From Ideonella oryzae (GTDB lineage Bacteria > Pseudomonadota > Gammaproteobacteria > Burkholderiales > Burkholderiaceae_C): a stretch of DNA of 64,000 nucleotides. The stretch is taken from positions 1-64,000 of the forward strand of contig NZ_JAMXMC010000005.1 in the NCBI RefSeq assembly GCF_024055665.1, written 5' to 3'. Both the position numbers and the translations under genes were made by a program. Below are positions 35,152 through 46,067 of this stretch, in pieces (the stretch's first letter is position 1; every line of letters starts with the position of its first letter). The notes beneath the pieces are model-generated. The model ran no database searches. It was not told the DNA's origin and saw only the letters and a list, made by a program, of their open reading frames with translations.

Positions 35152-35987
35152 GCGATATCCGTCTGACCGAGTTCCGCGGCCAACCCGCCGTCCACCTGCG
35201 CGCGCCCGACGGTGCACAAGCCACCGTGCTGCTGCACGGGGGGCAGTTGGTGTCCTGGGTGCCGGCCGGTGGCGAAGAGCAGCTCTACCTGTCCCCGACC
35301 GCCCGTTACGGCGTAGGCGCCTCGGTGCGCGGGGGCGTGCCGGTGATCTTCCCGCAGTTCAACGAGCGCGGCCCGCTGCCCCGCCACGGCCTGGTGCGCA
35401 CCCGCAGCTGGACGCCGGTGCAAGTGGTGGTGCGGGGCGAGCACGCCATCGCGACGCTGCGCTTCACCGACGACCTGGCCACCCGCACCCACTGGCCCCA
35501 CGGCTTCACCGCCGAGGTGACGGTGAGCGTGGCCGGGCGCGACCTGGACATCGAGCTGTGCATCACCAACACCGGTGAGACCCCCTTCGACTTCCACGCT
35601 GCACTGCACACTTACCTGCGCAGCCAGAACGTCGAGAAGGCCCAGCTCGAAGGCCTGCAGGGCTGCCACTACGAGGACGCACTGCTGGGCGTGGAAGGCG
35701 ACCAGTGGGGCGACGTCACCGCGGTGATCGGCGCCATCGACCGCGTCTACCACCAGGCCCCGCGCCAGCTGATCCTGCGCGAACTGGGCCGCAAACTGCG
35801 CATCAGCCTGAGCGACTTCGAGGATGTCGTGGTCTGGAACCCCGGCTCCGAAGGTGTGTCCAAGTTGACAGACCTGCCCGCAGAGGACTGGCGGCACATG
35901 CTCTGCGTCGAAGCCGCCTGCGTGCGCGATCCCATCACCCTCGTCCCCGGGGATGAGTGGGCTGGCCGACAGAGCTTCACCTGCTGA
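35148..35987 (+). CDS. D-hexose-6-phosphate mutarotase (YeaD family aldose-1-epimerase)
   Basis: 279 residues. The galactose-mutarotase fold is shown by the [11 protein letters not shown] start, [26 protein letters not shown] (catalytic His region), [13 protein letters not shown] and [10 protein letters not shown], the typical order in glucose-6-phosphate 1-epimerases. It interconverts alpha and beta anomers of hexose 6-phosphates. The ATG overlaps the hemL stop by 4 nt, so it is translationally coupled to it; mpl follows after 42 nt. Confidence 0.9.
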   Translation: MSDIRLTEFRGQPAVHLRAPDGAQATVLLHGGQLVSWVPAGGEEQLYLSPTARYGVGASVRGGVPVIFPQFNERGPLPRHGLVRTRSWTPVQVVVRGEHAIATLRFTDDLATRTHWPHGFTAEVTVSVAGRDLDIELCITNTGETPFDFHAALHTYLRSQNVEKAQLEGLQGCHYEDALLGVEGDQWGDVTAVIGAIDRVYHQAPRQLILRELGRKLRISLSDFEDVVVWNPGSEGVSKLTDLPAEDWRHMLCVEAACVRDPITLVPGDEWAGRQSFTC

Positions 35988-36029
35988 ACCCGCGCGGGCA
36001 TCGCCCGCCCGCGCCACCTTTCCCCTGCC

Positions 36030-37394
<1,365 letters not shown>

Positions 37395-37398
37395 AGAA

Positions 37399-37422
37399 GA
37401 CGGGGCCGACCCGCGCCCCGTC
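37399..37422. terminator. Hairpin between convergent mpl and metalloprotease genes
   Basis: GACGGGGC (37399-37406) and GCCCCGTC (37415-37422) form an 8-bp stem with an 8-base loop immediately after the mpl stop. The flanks lack a strong U-tract in either direction, so termination efficiency is uncertain. Confidence 0.4.
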
Positions 37423-37436
37423 CCTGCTCCATCCGG

Positions 37437-40151
37437 TCAGCTGCGGTCCATCACGGCCCGCAGCGCTTCGGTCAGCGTGCCCAGGCTCTCGGCCAGGTGC
37501 GCGCGCGAGGCCACCGACAGACTGCCACGCCCTGCTGCCGCCTTGAGCTGGGCCTGCAGCTTCACCGCATGCCAACGCACCAGGCTGGCCGCATCGGCCG
37601 GCAGCTTGGCGCCGCCCTTGGTCAGGATGGCCACCACGCGTTGCAGGTGTTCGCGCTGCAGGCTGCGACGCATCGGCTCGATCTCGCGGCCACTCTGCAG
37701 CTCGCTCCACACGCTGGCTTGCAAGGTGGCATAGACCTCGTCCAGCGACAGCGCCCCCGGGCGCTGCGCCGGGCTCAGGTAGTTCGGCAGCTCCAGCAGG
37801 CGCTGCGCCGTGCCAGCCGACATCAGCTTGTCCAGCGCCTGGGTCTGCAGCTGCAGCACCACCGAGGGGATGCTCACCGGCTTGGCACGCTCCCACTCGG
37901 TGTAGTCGGGCGACAGCGAGGACAGGAACTCCGGCCGGAAACTGAAGCTGTCCACGCTGAAGACATCCTTGGCCAGCAGCTTGAGCGCCTGACGCTGACG
38001 CTCCGGCGCCACCGGCTGATAGGCCGGCCGGTCGGTGGTGCCCGGCAGGTCGCGCAGCGTCTGCATGCCCCCCACGTACTTGGCCACCATCTCGGGCATG
38101 TTGCGCAGCTGGCGGAAGCCGCTCAGCAGCACCCGCCGCGCACGCAACGGGTCGTCGCCCGGCCGCGCGCCACGGGCCTGCACCCGGGTCCAGAGCTCGC
38201 GCGAGAGCTCCATGCGCCGGCTGTACCAGGCCAGCGGGTCGTCACCCAGGTCGAAGCGGTTGGCCAGCGGGTCGATGCCCCCCACCGGGCCACCCTCGGC
38301 ATCCGAATCGTCGGCATAGGCCAGGGTCGGCTCGGTGCTGCGGCTGGCAATGCGGCCGAGCTCCTGGGCCTCCTGCCCCGGTGCGATGGGCTTGTAGGCG
38401 TACTCGATGGCCCAGTAGTCGTAAGGGCCCAGCGTGGTGTTGGTGATCGACGAGGTCGCCTCGCTGCGCAGCGACAGGTTGTAGGCGTTGTAGTCCATCA
38501 CCGAACCGGAGATGCCGTGGGTGGCCGTCCAGGCCGGGTCCTTGAGCTGTTCGCGGGTCACGGTGGTAGAAGCCTTGAAGTTGTGCTTCAGGCCCAGCGT
38601 GTGGCCCACCTCGTGCGTGATCACGTCCTTGATCACCGCCTGCACGAAGGCCTCGGCCTCAGGACTGTCCGGCGCGATGTCGCCGCGGGCTTCCAGCAGA
38701 TCCAGGGCAAAGCCCATCTGCTCGGCCGCCTCCTGCGCGTAGTTGCAACGTTCCTCGTCGCCCCGGCCGCCGCCCAGCACCAGGGACTGGGCCGCCTGGG
38801 TGGCCTGCCGCAGCACCTGAGCCTTCGCACCGTCGGTGTCCTCGGCCAGCGTGCGGCGGGCGCCCCGGGCGAAGACGTCGCTCATGGCGATGTCCGCATC
38901 CAGGATCTCGCCGGAGCGCGGGTCGGCCTTGCTCGGGCCGCGGGCAAAGCCCACATCGGCGCCGACGAACCAGCGGATCGAGGCATGGCCGGCGTCCAGG
39001 GTGTCGAAGTCCGCATCGTCGGGCTGCTGCCGCACCACGATGGCGTTCTTGAAGCCGATCTTCTCGAAGGCCTTGTTCCACTCCAGGATGCCCGCGGTGA
39101 TGGTGGCGCGGTAGCGCTCGGGGATGTTCTTGTCCAGCCAGTAGGTGATGGGCTTGACCGGCTCGGAGAGTTCGGCCGCCGGGTCTTTCTTCTCCAGGCG
39201 CCAGCGGTCCACGTAGTGCACACGCTGGTTGGGCTTGAGGTCGCCGCTGAAGTCGGTGAAGTCTTCGGTGAAGAAGCCCAGGCGCGGGTCGGCCAGACGG
39301 GGCGCCATCGGCTGCTCGGGCAGCTTGGCCAGGCTGTAGGTCACACCGACGAAGAAGTTGCGCGGATCGGGCGTGGTCTCCGGCGGCGGCGGCGTGGGCA
39401 CCGGCGGCGGGGTGAGCGGCGGCGCCGGCAGGCGCGGGGTGGCGTAGAGCAGGCGCACGTTCAGCGTCGTCAGGCCCTCATCGGCCCGCACCGACTCGAA
39501 GGAGGATTCGCCCCGGGCCAGGCCGTAGGGCAGGCGGAAGGCCGCTTCCAGCTGGGTCGAGTAGCCCACGATGTCGGACAGCAGGAAGCCGGCATCGATC
39601 AGCACGCTCTTGCGTTGCGGGTGCGGCGCACTGGCCACCGGAGCGGCGCCCAGCAGGCTTTCGGCAAAGGCCTGCCGAACGGCGGCCTGGGAGGCCTTGT
39701 CTGCCCCGGGGCGGTAGGCGGTGTTCAGCGCGATCAGCTGGATCTGCTTGCCGACCATGCGGAACTCGGCCGTCCAGTCCGGACCCATCTGGCTGGCATA
39801 CAGACCGCGCTCGCCCACCGACTGGTTGATGCCCGCGGTCAGCAGGAAGGGCTGGCCCAGGCGCTCGGCCGGGATCTCCAGCCACACCTTGTCGTCCTTG
39901 CGCCAGACCGGGAAAAAGCCCTCGGTGCGCTGGGCATCCTTGACGACCTCGTCGAACGGCTTGGGGGCGTTCGGGTCCGGCCGCGCGGCCGCGGCGGGCG
40001 CACTGGCCGCTGCGGCGGGCTCCGGCGTGCCGGGCTGGGCCTGGGCCATCGCCCCGAGGGCCCCCATCAGGGCGCTCACCAGCACGGTGCGGACGGGTCG
40101 GAACGCCGTGGCCGGCGCGGCGGAAGAGGAAGTAGGCTGAGGCATGGACAT
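37437..40151 (-). CDS. Large secreted zinc-dependent metalloprotease (DUF5117/DUF4953 type)
   Basis: About 904 residues. The N-terminal segment has a signal-peptide-like stretch (VRTVLVSALMGALGAMAQAQ). A region with GLTTLNVRLLYATPRLPAPP and a proline-rich insert (about residues 240-265) follows, then the zinc motif HEVGHTLGLKHNF near residue 523. HExxHxxGxxH makes it a metzincin-like gluzincin relative. This combination corresponds to the zinc-dependent metalloproteases with DUF5118, DUF5117 and DUF4953 regions. Substrate unknown; probably periplasmic or exported. The start is the ATG at 40151 or 40145. It is flanked by a divergent yqiA and the convergent mpl. Confidence 0.85.
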   Translation of the reverse strand: MSMPQPTSSSAAPATAFRPVRTVLVSALMGALGAMAQAQPGTPEPAAAASAPAAAARPDPNAPKPFDEVVKDAQRTEGFFPVWRKDDKVWLEIPAERLGQPFLLTAGINQSVGERGLYASQMGPDWTAEFRMVGKQIQLIALNTAYRPGADKASQAAVRQAFAESLLGAAPVASAPHPQRKSVLIDAGFLLSDIVGYSTQLEAAFRLPYGLARGESSFESVRADEGLTTLNVRLLYATPRLPAPPLTPPPVPTPPPPETTPDPRNFFVGVTYSLAKLPEQPMAPRLADPRLGFFTEDFTDFSGDLKPNQRVHYVDRWRLEKKDPAAELSEPVKPITYWLDKNIPERYRATITAGILEWNKAFEKIGFKNAIVVRQQPDDADFDTLDAGHASIRWFVGADVGFARGPSKADPRSGEILDADIAMSDVFARGARRTLAEDTDGAKAQVLRQATQAAQSLVLGGGRGDEERCNYAQEAAEQMGFALDLLEARGDIAPDSPEAEAFVQAVIKDVITHEVGHTLGLKHNFKASTTVTREQLKDPAWTATHGISGSVMDYNAYNLSLRSEATSSITNTTLGPYDYWAIEYAYKPIAPGQEAQELGRIASRSTEPTLAYADDSDAEGGPVGGIDPLANRFDLGDDPLAWYSRRMELSRELWTRVQARGARPGDDPLRARRVLLSGFRQLRNMPEMVAKYVGGMQTLRDLPGTTDRPAYQPVAPERQRQALKLLAKDVFSVDSFSFRPEFLSSLSPDYTEWERAKPVSIPSVVLQLQTQALDKLMSAGTAQRLLELPNYLSPAQRPGALSLDEVYATLQASVWSELQSGREIEPMRRSLQREHLQRVVAILTKGGAKLPADAASLVRWHAVKLQAQLKAAAGRGSLSVASRAHLAESLGTLTEALRAVMDRS

Positions 40152-40259
40152 CAGGGACGGAAGCCCGGGTTGGGCGGGAAGGAGGGCCACAGCGGCCGGG
40201 GTCGGGCCGGGCAGCGGCAAGCGGCTCTTGTACCTCAAGATCGCGCCTACACTGATCCC

Positions 40260-40856
40260 ATGCTTCCCTCGCATCTGCTGTATCTGCACGGGTTCCGCTC
40301 CTCCCCCCAGTCGGCCAAGGCCCGTGCGGTGGCCGCCTGGCGGGATGCCCACCGCCCGGATCTGAACCTCTGCTGCCCGCAGCTGCCGCCCTCCCCCCGC
40401 GAGGCCATCGCGCTGGCCCTGGACTTGGTGCGCGACTGGCCACTGGAGGGCGCCGTGCTGGTGGGCAGTTCGCTGGGCGGCTTCTATGCCACGGTGCTGG
40501 CCGAGCGCCTGGGCCGGCCGGCCGTGCTCTTCAACCCCGCGGTGAACCCGGCGCGGGACCTGGCCCGCCACATCGGCGAGCAGACCGCCTGGCACAACCC
40601 GCTGGACCGCTTCTACTTCCGCGAGGAGTTCATCGGCGAATTGCAAGAGATGACCCCCGCGCAGCTCACCCGGGCCGAGCGCTACTTCCCCGTCATTGCC
40701 ACCGGCGACGAGGTGCTGGACTGGCGCGAGATGGCCGCGCGCTATGCCGGCGCACCGCGCCTGCTGATCGAAGGCAGCGACCACGCGCTGAGCAATTTCG
40801 AGGCGCCGCTGGCCTACATGGTCCGCTCACTGCAACTTCTGGAAGCGACCGGCTGA
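40260..40856 (+). CDS. YqiA/YcfP-type alpha/beta-hydrolase (esterase)
   Basis: 198 residues. It begins LLYLHGFRSSPQSAKA (oxyanion-region HGF motif), with the nucleophile elbow GSSLGGFYAT, the acidic residue around ATGDEVLDW, and the catalytic His in EGSDHALSNF. This is the UPF0227 esterase family; E. coli YqiA hydrolyses short acyl esters in vitro. The natural substrate is unknown. It is followed after 36 bp by the RNB exoribonuclease. Confidence 0.85.
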   Translation: MLPSHLLYLHGFRSSPQSAKARAVAAWRDAHRPDLNLCCPQLPPSPREAIALALDLVRDWPLEGAVLVGSSLGGFYATVLAERLGRPAVLFNPAVNPARDLARHIGEQTAWHNPLDRFYFREEFIGELQEMTPAQLTRAERYFPVIATGDEVLDWREMAARYAGAPRLLIEGSDHALSNFEAPLAYMVRSLQLLEATG

Positions 40857-40892
40857 CGGCACGGCCCGCCCATCGGCGACAATCCGCCGGTG

Positions 40893-42923
40893 ATGTACGC
40901 CCTGTTCGATGATGCTGGCAAATTCCTGGCCGGCCGTGTGATGTCCGAAGCCGACAGCTCGATGCAGATCGAGCTCGACTCGGGCAAGCGCGTGAAGGTG
41001 AAGAATGCCAACGTGCTGCTGCGCTTTGACAAGCCGCAGCCGGCAGAGTTGATCGCCGCCGCGCAGGCCAAGGCCGGCGAGATCGACCTCGACCTGGCTT
41101 GGGAATTCGCCCCCGAGGGCGAGTTCGGCTTTGCGGATCTGGCGCGCGACTATTTCAGCGCCTCCGCCGGGCCTGAGCTGCAAGCCGCCGCGCTGTTCCG
41201 GCTGTTTGAAGCCCCACACTACTTCCGCCGTGCCGGCAAGGGCCAGTTCAAGAAGGCCCCAGAAGAAACCATCAAGGCCGCCCTGCTGGCCATCGAGCGC
41301 AAGAAGCAGCTGGCCGCGCAGATCGAGGGCTGGGCCGCCGAGCTGGTGTCCGGCCAATGCCCGGCTCCGGTGCGCGAGCAGCTCTACAAGATCCTGTTCA
41401 AGCCGGACAAGAACGCCCCCGAATACAAGGCCGTGGTGGACGCCGCCAAGCAGAGCCAGCGCGCCCCGCTGGACCTGCTCAAGGACGCCGGCGCCATCAC
41501 CAGCCCCTACCAGTTCCACTGGCGGCGCTTCCTGTTCGAGCAGTTCCCCAAGGGCACGGGTTTCCCGCCACTGGAGGCGCCGGCCATTGCCGACGAGCTG
41601 CCGCTGGCCCCGGTGCAGGCCTTCTCGATCGACGATTCGCAGACCACCGAAATCGACGATGCGCTCTCGGTCACCGGCCTGGGCTCGGGCGAGGTGGTGT
41701 TCGGCGTGCACATCGCCGCGCCGGCCCTGGCCGTGCTGCCGGATTCGCCGGTGGACAAGGTGGCCCGCGAGCGCCTGTCCACCGTCTACATGCCCGGCTG
41801 GAAGCTGACCATGCTGCCCGACGCGGTGGTGCAGGCCTACACGCTGGACGAGGGCCGCGACTGCCCGGCCGTCAGCCTGTACGTGACGCTGGACGAAGCC
41901 ACGCTGGCGGTCAAGAAAAGCGAGACCCGGCTCGAGCGGGTGCCGATCGCCGCCAACCTGCGCCATGACCAGCTCGACGAGGTCATCACCGAGGCCACGC
42001 TGAGCGGCGAGGCGGTGGCCGACTACCCCTTCGCGGCCGAGCTGGCCTTCTGCTTCAGCCTGGCGCGCCAGCTCAAGGCCGCGCGCGAGGTGGTGCGCGG
42101 CAAGCCCGAGAACTTCAACCGGCCGGACTACAACTTCCGCCTGGATGGCAACAGCGGCGAGCCCGACGGCAGCGAGACGGTGCGCATCAGTGAGCGCCGA
42201 CGCGGCGCCCCGCTGGACCTGATCGTGTCCGAAGCCATGATCCTGGCCAACAGCACCTGGGGTGGCTGGCTGGCCGAACTGGGCGTGCCCGGCATCTACC
42301 GCAGCCAGGCCAGCCTGGCCCCGGGCGTGAAGGTGCGCATGGGCACCAAGGCGCTGCCGCACGCGGGCATGGGCGTGGCGCAGTACACCTGGGCCACCTC
42401 GCCGCTGCGCCGCTACGTGGACCTGGTCAACCAGTGGCAGATCATCGCCTGCGCCCGCCATGGCCGCACCGCGGCGCTGGCCGCCCCCTTCAAGCCCAAG
42501 GATGCGACGCTGTTCTCGGTCATCTCGGGCTTTGACGGCGCCTATGCGGCCTACAACGGCTTCCAGTCCGCCATCGAGCGCTTCTGGACGCTGCGCTGGA
42601 TCGAGCAGCAGGGCGTGACCGAGCTGGACGCCGCCGTGCTCAAGGATGGTCTGGTGCGGGCCGACACCCTGCCGCTGGTCTTCCGCGCCCTGGGCACGGA
42701 GAGCTTCCCGCGCGGCACCCGGGTGCGGGTGCGCGTCACCGGCATGGACCTGCTGACGCTGGAGTTGCACGCGAGCCTGTCCGCCCGCCTGGACGACGAG
42801 GCCGCCCCGGCCGAGGCGGAGGACAGCGAGGGCGAGGACGACGCGCCGGCCACCGGTCTCACCCTGGCCATCAATCTCGACGAGGCCGGCGAGGACGCCC
42901 CACCCGCCGCCCCCGCCGCCTGA
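40893..42923 (+). CDS. RNB-domain exoribonuclease II-like protein
   Basis: 676 residues. The RNB catalytic domain contains AFSIDDSQTTEIDDALSV, where the clustered aspartates bind the catalytic Mg ions, and SPLRRYVDLVNQWQI near the C-terminal third, a hallmark of RNase II/R enzymes. It degrades single-stranded RNA 3' to 5'. The N-terminal part is a short cold-shock-like/nucleotide-binding region (SSMQIELDSGKRVKVKNANV) and the C-terminal tail is acidic and alanine/proline rich. The ATG at 40893 is preferred over the GTG one codon before. It is shorter than typical RNase R, closer to RNase II. Confidence 0.9.
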   Translation: MYALFDDAGKFLAGRVMSEADSSMQIELDSGKRVKVKNANVLLRFDKPQPAELIAAAQAKAGEIDLDLAWEFAPEGEFGFADLARDYFSASAGPELQAAALFRLFEAPHYFRRAGKGQFKKAPEETIKAALLAIERKKQLAAQIEGWAAELVSGQCPAPVREQLYKILFKPDKNAPEYKAVVDAAKQSQRAPLDLLKDAGAITSPYQFHWRRFLFEQFPKGTGFPPLEAPAIADELPLAPVQAFSIDDSQTTEIDDALSVTGLGSGEVVFGVHIAAPALAVLPDSPVDKVARERLSTVYMPGWKLTMLPDAVVQAYTLDEGRDCPAVSLYVTLDEATLAVKKSETRLERVPIAANLRHDQLDEVITEATLSGEAVADYPFAAELAFCFSLARQLKAAREVVRGKPENFNRPDYNFRLDGNSGEPDGSETVRISERRRGAPLDLIVSEAMILANSTWGGWLAELGVPGIYRSQASLAPGVKVRMGTKALPHAGMGVAQYTWATSPLRRYVDLVNQWQIIACARHGRTAALAAPFKPKDATLFSVISGFDGAYAAYNGFQSAIERFWTLRWIEQQGVTELDAAVLKDGLVRADTLPLVFRALGTESFPRGTRVRVRVTGMDLLTLELHASLSARLDDEAAPAEAEDSEGEDDAPATGLTLAINLDEAGEDAPPAAPAA

Positions 42924-42945
42924 GTTCCTCCGCCCTGCTGCGCCG

Positions 42946-43821
42946 ATGCGACCGCCCAAGCTGCCCTGGCCCCCGACCCTGCTGCAAAGCACGCTGCTGA
43001 TCTCGGTCGCCCTGCATGCGGTGCTGCTGACGATCCGCTTCGTCGATCCAGAGCGCTTCAACCGGGTATTCGAGGACACGCCGCTGGAAGTCATCCTGGT
43101 CAATGCCCGCTCCAGCGAGAAGCCGGTCAAGGCCCAGGCCATCGCCCAGGCCGACCTGGCCGGCGGCGGAAACCAGGACCAGGGCCGCGCCACCTCGCCG
43201 CTGCCGGCCTCCGAGCTGAACAGCCTGGGCATCGACACCGACGAGGCGGAGCAGCAGATCAACCAGATGCAGGCCCAGCAACAGCAGCTGCTGGCCGACC
43301 TGCGCCGCCAGATCGCCCTGCTGCCGGTGCCCGACCCGACGCGACCGGTCCAGACCCCTGACCAGGCCCAGCGCGAAGAGCGTCGCCGCCAGATGCTGCG
43401 CACGCTCGCCGAGATCGAGAAGCGCATCAATGAAGAGAACGCCCGACCGCGCAAGCGCTACATCAGCCCGGCCACGCAAGGCCAGGTGTATGCGGTCTAC
43501 TACGACAAGCTGCGCCGCCGGATCGAGGAGCGCGGCACGCGCGACTTCCCCGAATACAAGGGCCAGAAGCTCTACGGCGAGCTGATCATGAACATCACGA
43601 TCGATGCCCAGGGCCGCATCGTCGATGCCGAGATCGTGCAGGCCTCCAAGTCGGAGCTGCTGAACCGGCGCGCCCTGGCCATCGCCCGCGCCGCCTCGCC
43701 CTTTGGGGACTTCACCGACGCCATGCGCAAGCAGGCCGACCAGATCGTGGTCACCTCGCGCTTCCGCTTCACCCGCAACGAGGGCTTCGAGGCCACGGCC
43801 GAAACCTCGGCGCGCCCCTGA
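42946..43821 (+). CDS. TonB-family energy-transducer-like protein
   Basis: 291 residues. One N-terminal TM helix (TLLQSTLLISVALHAVLLTI), a long charged, Gln-rich coiled-coil-prone middle (about residues 95-165) and a C-terminal TonB-like domain (GELIMNITIDAQGRIVDAEIVQAS). It has the TonB topology but no exbB or exbD nearby, so the energising complex and receptor partner are unknown. It is co-directional with and 9 bp upstream of aroE, and follows the RNB gene by 22 bp, a common run in this group. Confidence 0.8.
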   Translation: MRPPKLPWPPTLLQSTLLISVALHAVLLTIRFVDPERFNRVFEDTPLEVILVNARSSEKPVKAQAIAQADLAGGGNQDQGRATSPLPASELNSLGIDTDEAEQQINQMQAQQQQLLADLRRQIALLPVPDPTRPVQTPDQAQREERRRQMLRTLAEIEKRINEENARPRKRYISPATQGQVYAVYYDKLRRRIEERGTRDFPEYKGQKLYGELIMNITIDAQGRIVDAEIVQASKSELLNRRALAIARAASPFGDFTDAMRKQADQIVVTSRFRFTRNEGFEATAETSARP

Positions 43822-43830
43822 GTCGCTCCC

Positions 43831-44685
43831 ATGACCGTCCCCACCGACCTCTACGCGGTGATCGGCCACCCTGTGGCCCACAGCCGCTCACCCGCCATCC
43901 ATGCCGCTTTCGCCGCCGCCACGGGCCAGGCCCTGCGCTACGAGCGGGTGCAGGCCCCGCTGGACGGCTTCGCCCAGACCCTGGCGGACTTTGCCGAACA
44001 GGGTGGTCGGGGCTGCAACGTCACCGTGCCCTTCAAGTTCGAAGCCTTCGAGGCCGCGGCTGAGCGTAGTGAGCGCGCCGAGCTGGCCGGGGCCGTCAAC
44101 ACCCTCAAGCGCGACGGCGACCGCTGGTTGGCCGACAACACCGACGGCGTGGGGCTGGTGCGCGACATCGTGACCAACGCCGGCGTGCCCTTGGCCGGGC
44201 AGCGCGTGCTGCTGATCGGCGCCGGTGGCGCCGGGGCGGGCGTGCTGGGCCCCTTGCTGACCGAAGGGCCGGTCCAGCTGGTGCTGGCCAACCGCAGCCT
44301 GGACAAAGCCCAGGCCCTGACCGCCGGCCACGCCGCCCTGGCCCGGCGCCATGGCGTGGACCTGCTGGCCAGCGGCCTGGAGGCGCCCGGCACCGGTTTT
44401 GACGTGGTGCTCAACGCCACCGCCAGCAGCCTGGGTGGCGGCGAAATCCCGGTACCGGCCACGGTGCTGCGGCCCGGCGCCCTGGCGCTGGACCTGATGT
44501 ACGGCCCTGCCGCCCGCCCCTTCCTGGCCTGGGCGGCCCGCCACGGCGCCATCGGGCGTGATGGGCTGGGCATGCTGGTCGAGCAGGCCGCCGAGTCCTT
44601 CGCCTGGTGGCGGGGTGTGCGTCCCCCGACGGCCGGCGTGCTGGCGACCTTGCGGGCCGAAGTCGACGCGACACAAGGACATTGA
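43831..44685 (+). CDS. aroE: Shikimate dehydrogenase
   Basis: This 284-residue NADP-dependent enzyme reduces 3-dehydroshikimate. The substrate site reads [20 protein letters not shown], followed by [16 protein letters not shown] with the catalytic Lys, then [19 protein letters not shown] with the catalytic Asp. The Rossmann loop is [13 protein letters not shown]. Length is typical. It starts 9 bp after the TonB-like stop, and mtgA begins 1 bp after its own stop. Confidence 0.97.
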   Translation: MTVPTDLYAVIGHPVAHSRSPAIHAAFAAATGQALRYERVQAPLDGFAQTLADFAEQGGRGCNVTVPFKFEAFEAAAERSERAELAGAVNTLKRDGDRWLADNTDGVGLVRDIVTNAGVPLAGQRVLLIGAGGAGAGVLGPLLTEGPVQLVLANRSLDKAQALTAGHAALARRHGVDLLASGLEAPGTGFDVVLNATASSLGGGEIPVPATVLRPGALALDLMYGPAARPFLAWAARHGAIGRDGLGMLVEQAAESFAWWRGVRPPTAGVLATLRAEVDATQGH

Positions 44686-44686
44686 G

Positions 44687-45466
44687 ATGAACGCGCTCGG
44701 CGCCCGTCTGGGCCGATTGTTCGCCCTGCTGGCCCTGTCCCTGCTGGCGCTGCAGCTGTATTTCCTGTTGCGCATCGCCCTGATGCTGGTGGTCGCCCCC
44801 CAGTCCACCACCTTCCAGCGCAGCGAGGCCTGGCGCCTGCTGACCGAGCAGCACCAGATCGACTGGACCCAGGAGTGGGTGGACGACGAACGCATCGCGC
44901 CCTCGCTCAAGCGCGCGGTGATCGCCAGCGAGGACGCTGGCTTCACCGAGCACAGCGGCATTGAATGGGATGCCATCGAGGGCGCCTGGCAGAAAAACCA
45001 GCGCGCGGAAGCCCGGGCCGACCGCCAGAACGACCGCCTGGCCCAACGCAAGCCCGCCAAGGCTGGCGCCCCTGCGCCCGCGAAGCAGGTGGTCGCCAAG
45101 GTGGTGGGCGGCTCCACCATCAGCCAGCAACTGGCCAAGAACCTGTTCCTCTCCGGCGAGCGACATGTGCTGCGCAAGGCCCAGGAGGCGCTGATCACCT
45201 ACATGCTGGAGTTTGTGCTGGGCAAGAAGCGCATCCTCACCATCTACCTGAACAATGTGGAATGGGGCGAAGGGGTGTTTGGGGCCCAGGCCGCCGCCCG
45301 CCACTATTTCCATGTGGACGCGGCGCACCTGTCACCGCCCGCCGCGGCCCGGCTGGCGGTGATGCTGCCGGCCCCCAAGCGTTTCGAGAAAAACCCCGGC
45401 TCCGCCTACGTCAGCGGCCGATCGGCCATCATCCAGGCCCGGATGGGCGCGGTGGACCTGCCCTAG
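44687..45466 (+). CDS. mtgA: Monofunctional biosynthetic peptidoglycan transglycosylase
   Basis: This 259-residue glycosyltransferase of family GT51 has an N-terminal TM anchor (LLALSLLALQLYFLLRIALM). It polymerises lipid II into glycan strands. The catalytic Glu lies in ASEDAGFTEHSG, followed by GGSTISQQLAKNLFLS and KKRILTIYLNNVEWGEGVFG. Compared with the E. coli enzyme, the loop before GGSTISQQ carries an extra charged, Ala/Pro/Lys-rich stretch of roughly 30 residues (about 103-137). The ATG at 44687 begins one base after the aroE stop. Confidence 0.93.
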   Translation: MNALGARLGRLFALLALSLLALQLYFLLRIALMLVVAPQSTTFQRSEAWRLLTEQHQIDWTQEWVDDERIAPSLKRAVIASEDAGFTEHSGIEWDAIEGAWQKNQRAEARADRQNDRLAQRKPAKAGAPAPAKQVVAKVVGGSTISQQLAKNLFLSGERHVLRKAQEALITYMLEFVLGKKRILTIYLNNVEWGEGVFGAQAAARHYFHVDAAHLSPPAAARLAVMLPAPKRFEKNPGSAYVSGRSAIIQARMGAVDLP

Positions 45467-45476
45467 GAGCGCGCCG

Positions 45477-46067
45477 ATGAACCCGGACCTGAGCGAGGAG
45501 ATCGCTGCCACAGCCGCCCGGCTGGTGGTGGACGAGGGACTGGAGTACCCCAGCGCCAAGCGCAAGGCGGCCCGCGACCTGGGTCGCCGCGGTGGCCGGC
45601 AGGGTGAGCTGCCCAGCAACGAGCAGGTGGAGGATGCGGTGCGCGAGTACATCGCCTTGTTCTGCGCCGACACCCAGCCGGCCGAACTGCGGGCGCTGCG
45701 CCAGCTGGCCCTGCGCTGGATGGAGCGGCTCGCCGTCTTCCGGCCGCACCTGGGCGGTGCGGTCTGGCGCGGCACCGCCACGCGGCTGTCCAACATCGTG
45801 ATCGACCTCTACTGCGATGACCCGAAGAGCGCCGAGATCGCCTTCCTGAATGAGGGCCTGGATTTCGACAGTGGCAGTGACGACCCGGACACGGTGGTTC
45901 TGAGCACGGTCGATCGCAGCCGGGAGCTGCCGGAACCGGTGACCCTGCATTTCGTGGTGCATGACCACGACGACCTGCGTGGCGCCCTGCGGCCGGACGG
46001 CCGCGGTCGGAGTTGGCGAGGCGATGCCCAGGCGCTGCGCCAGCGCCTGCAGGAGGACGCCGCATGA
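45477..46067 (+). CDS. Conserved protein of unknown function
   Basis: This 196-residue soluble protein, rich in Arg and acidic residues, has no signal peptide or TM helix. I do not recognise the family. Visible features are an N-terminal helical half (EEIAATAARLVVDEGLEYPS, RKAARDLGRR, DAVREYIALFCADTQ) and a central WRGTATRLSNIVIDLYCDD segment followed by FLNEGLDFD, which has a nucleotidyltransferase-like flavour (G-T-A...D-x-D). I cannot prove that. It overlaps the following TlpA-like gene by 4 nt (ATGA), so the two are translationally coupled, and starts 10 bp after mtgA. Confidence 0.7.
   Translation: MNPDLSEEIAATAARLVVDEGLEYPSAKRKAARDLGRRGGRQGELPSNEQVEDAVREYIALFCADTQPAELRALRQLALRWMERLAVFRPHLGGAVWRGTATRLSNIVIDLYCDDPKSAEIAFLNEGLDFDSGSDDPDTVVLSTVDRSRELPEPVTLHFVVHDHDDLRGALRPDGRGRSWRGDAQALRQRLQEDAA

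Noticed and set aside
37497-40856. 1119-codon plus-strand frame across the metalloprotease region
   Set aside because: Only its last 198 codons correspond to a real gene (YqiA-like, starting at 40260). The rest is antisense to the metalloprotease, whose HEVGH motif and signal peptide are convincing.
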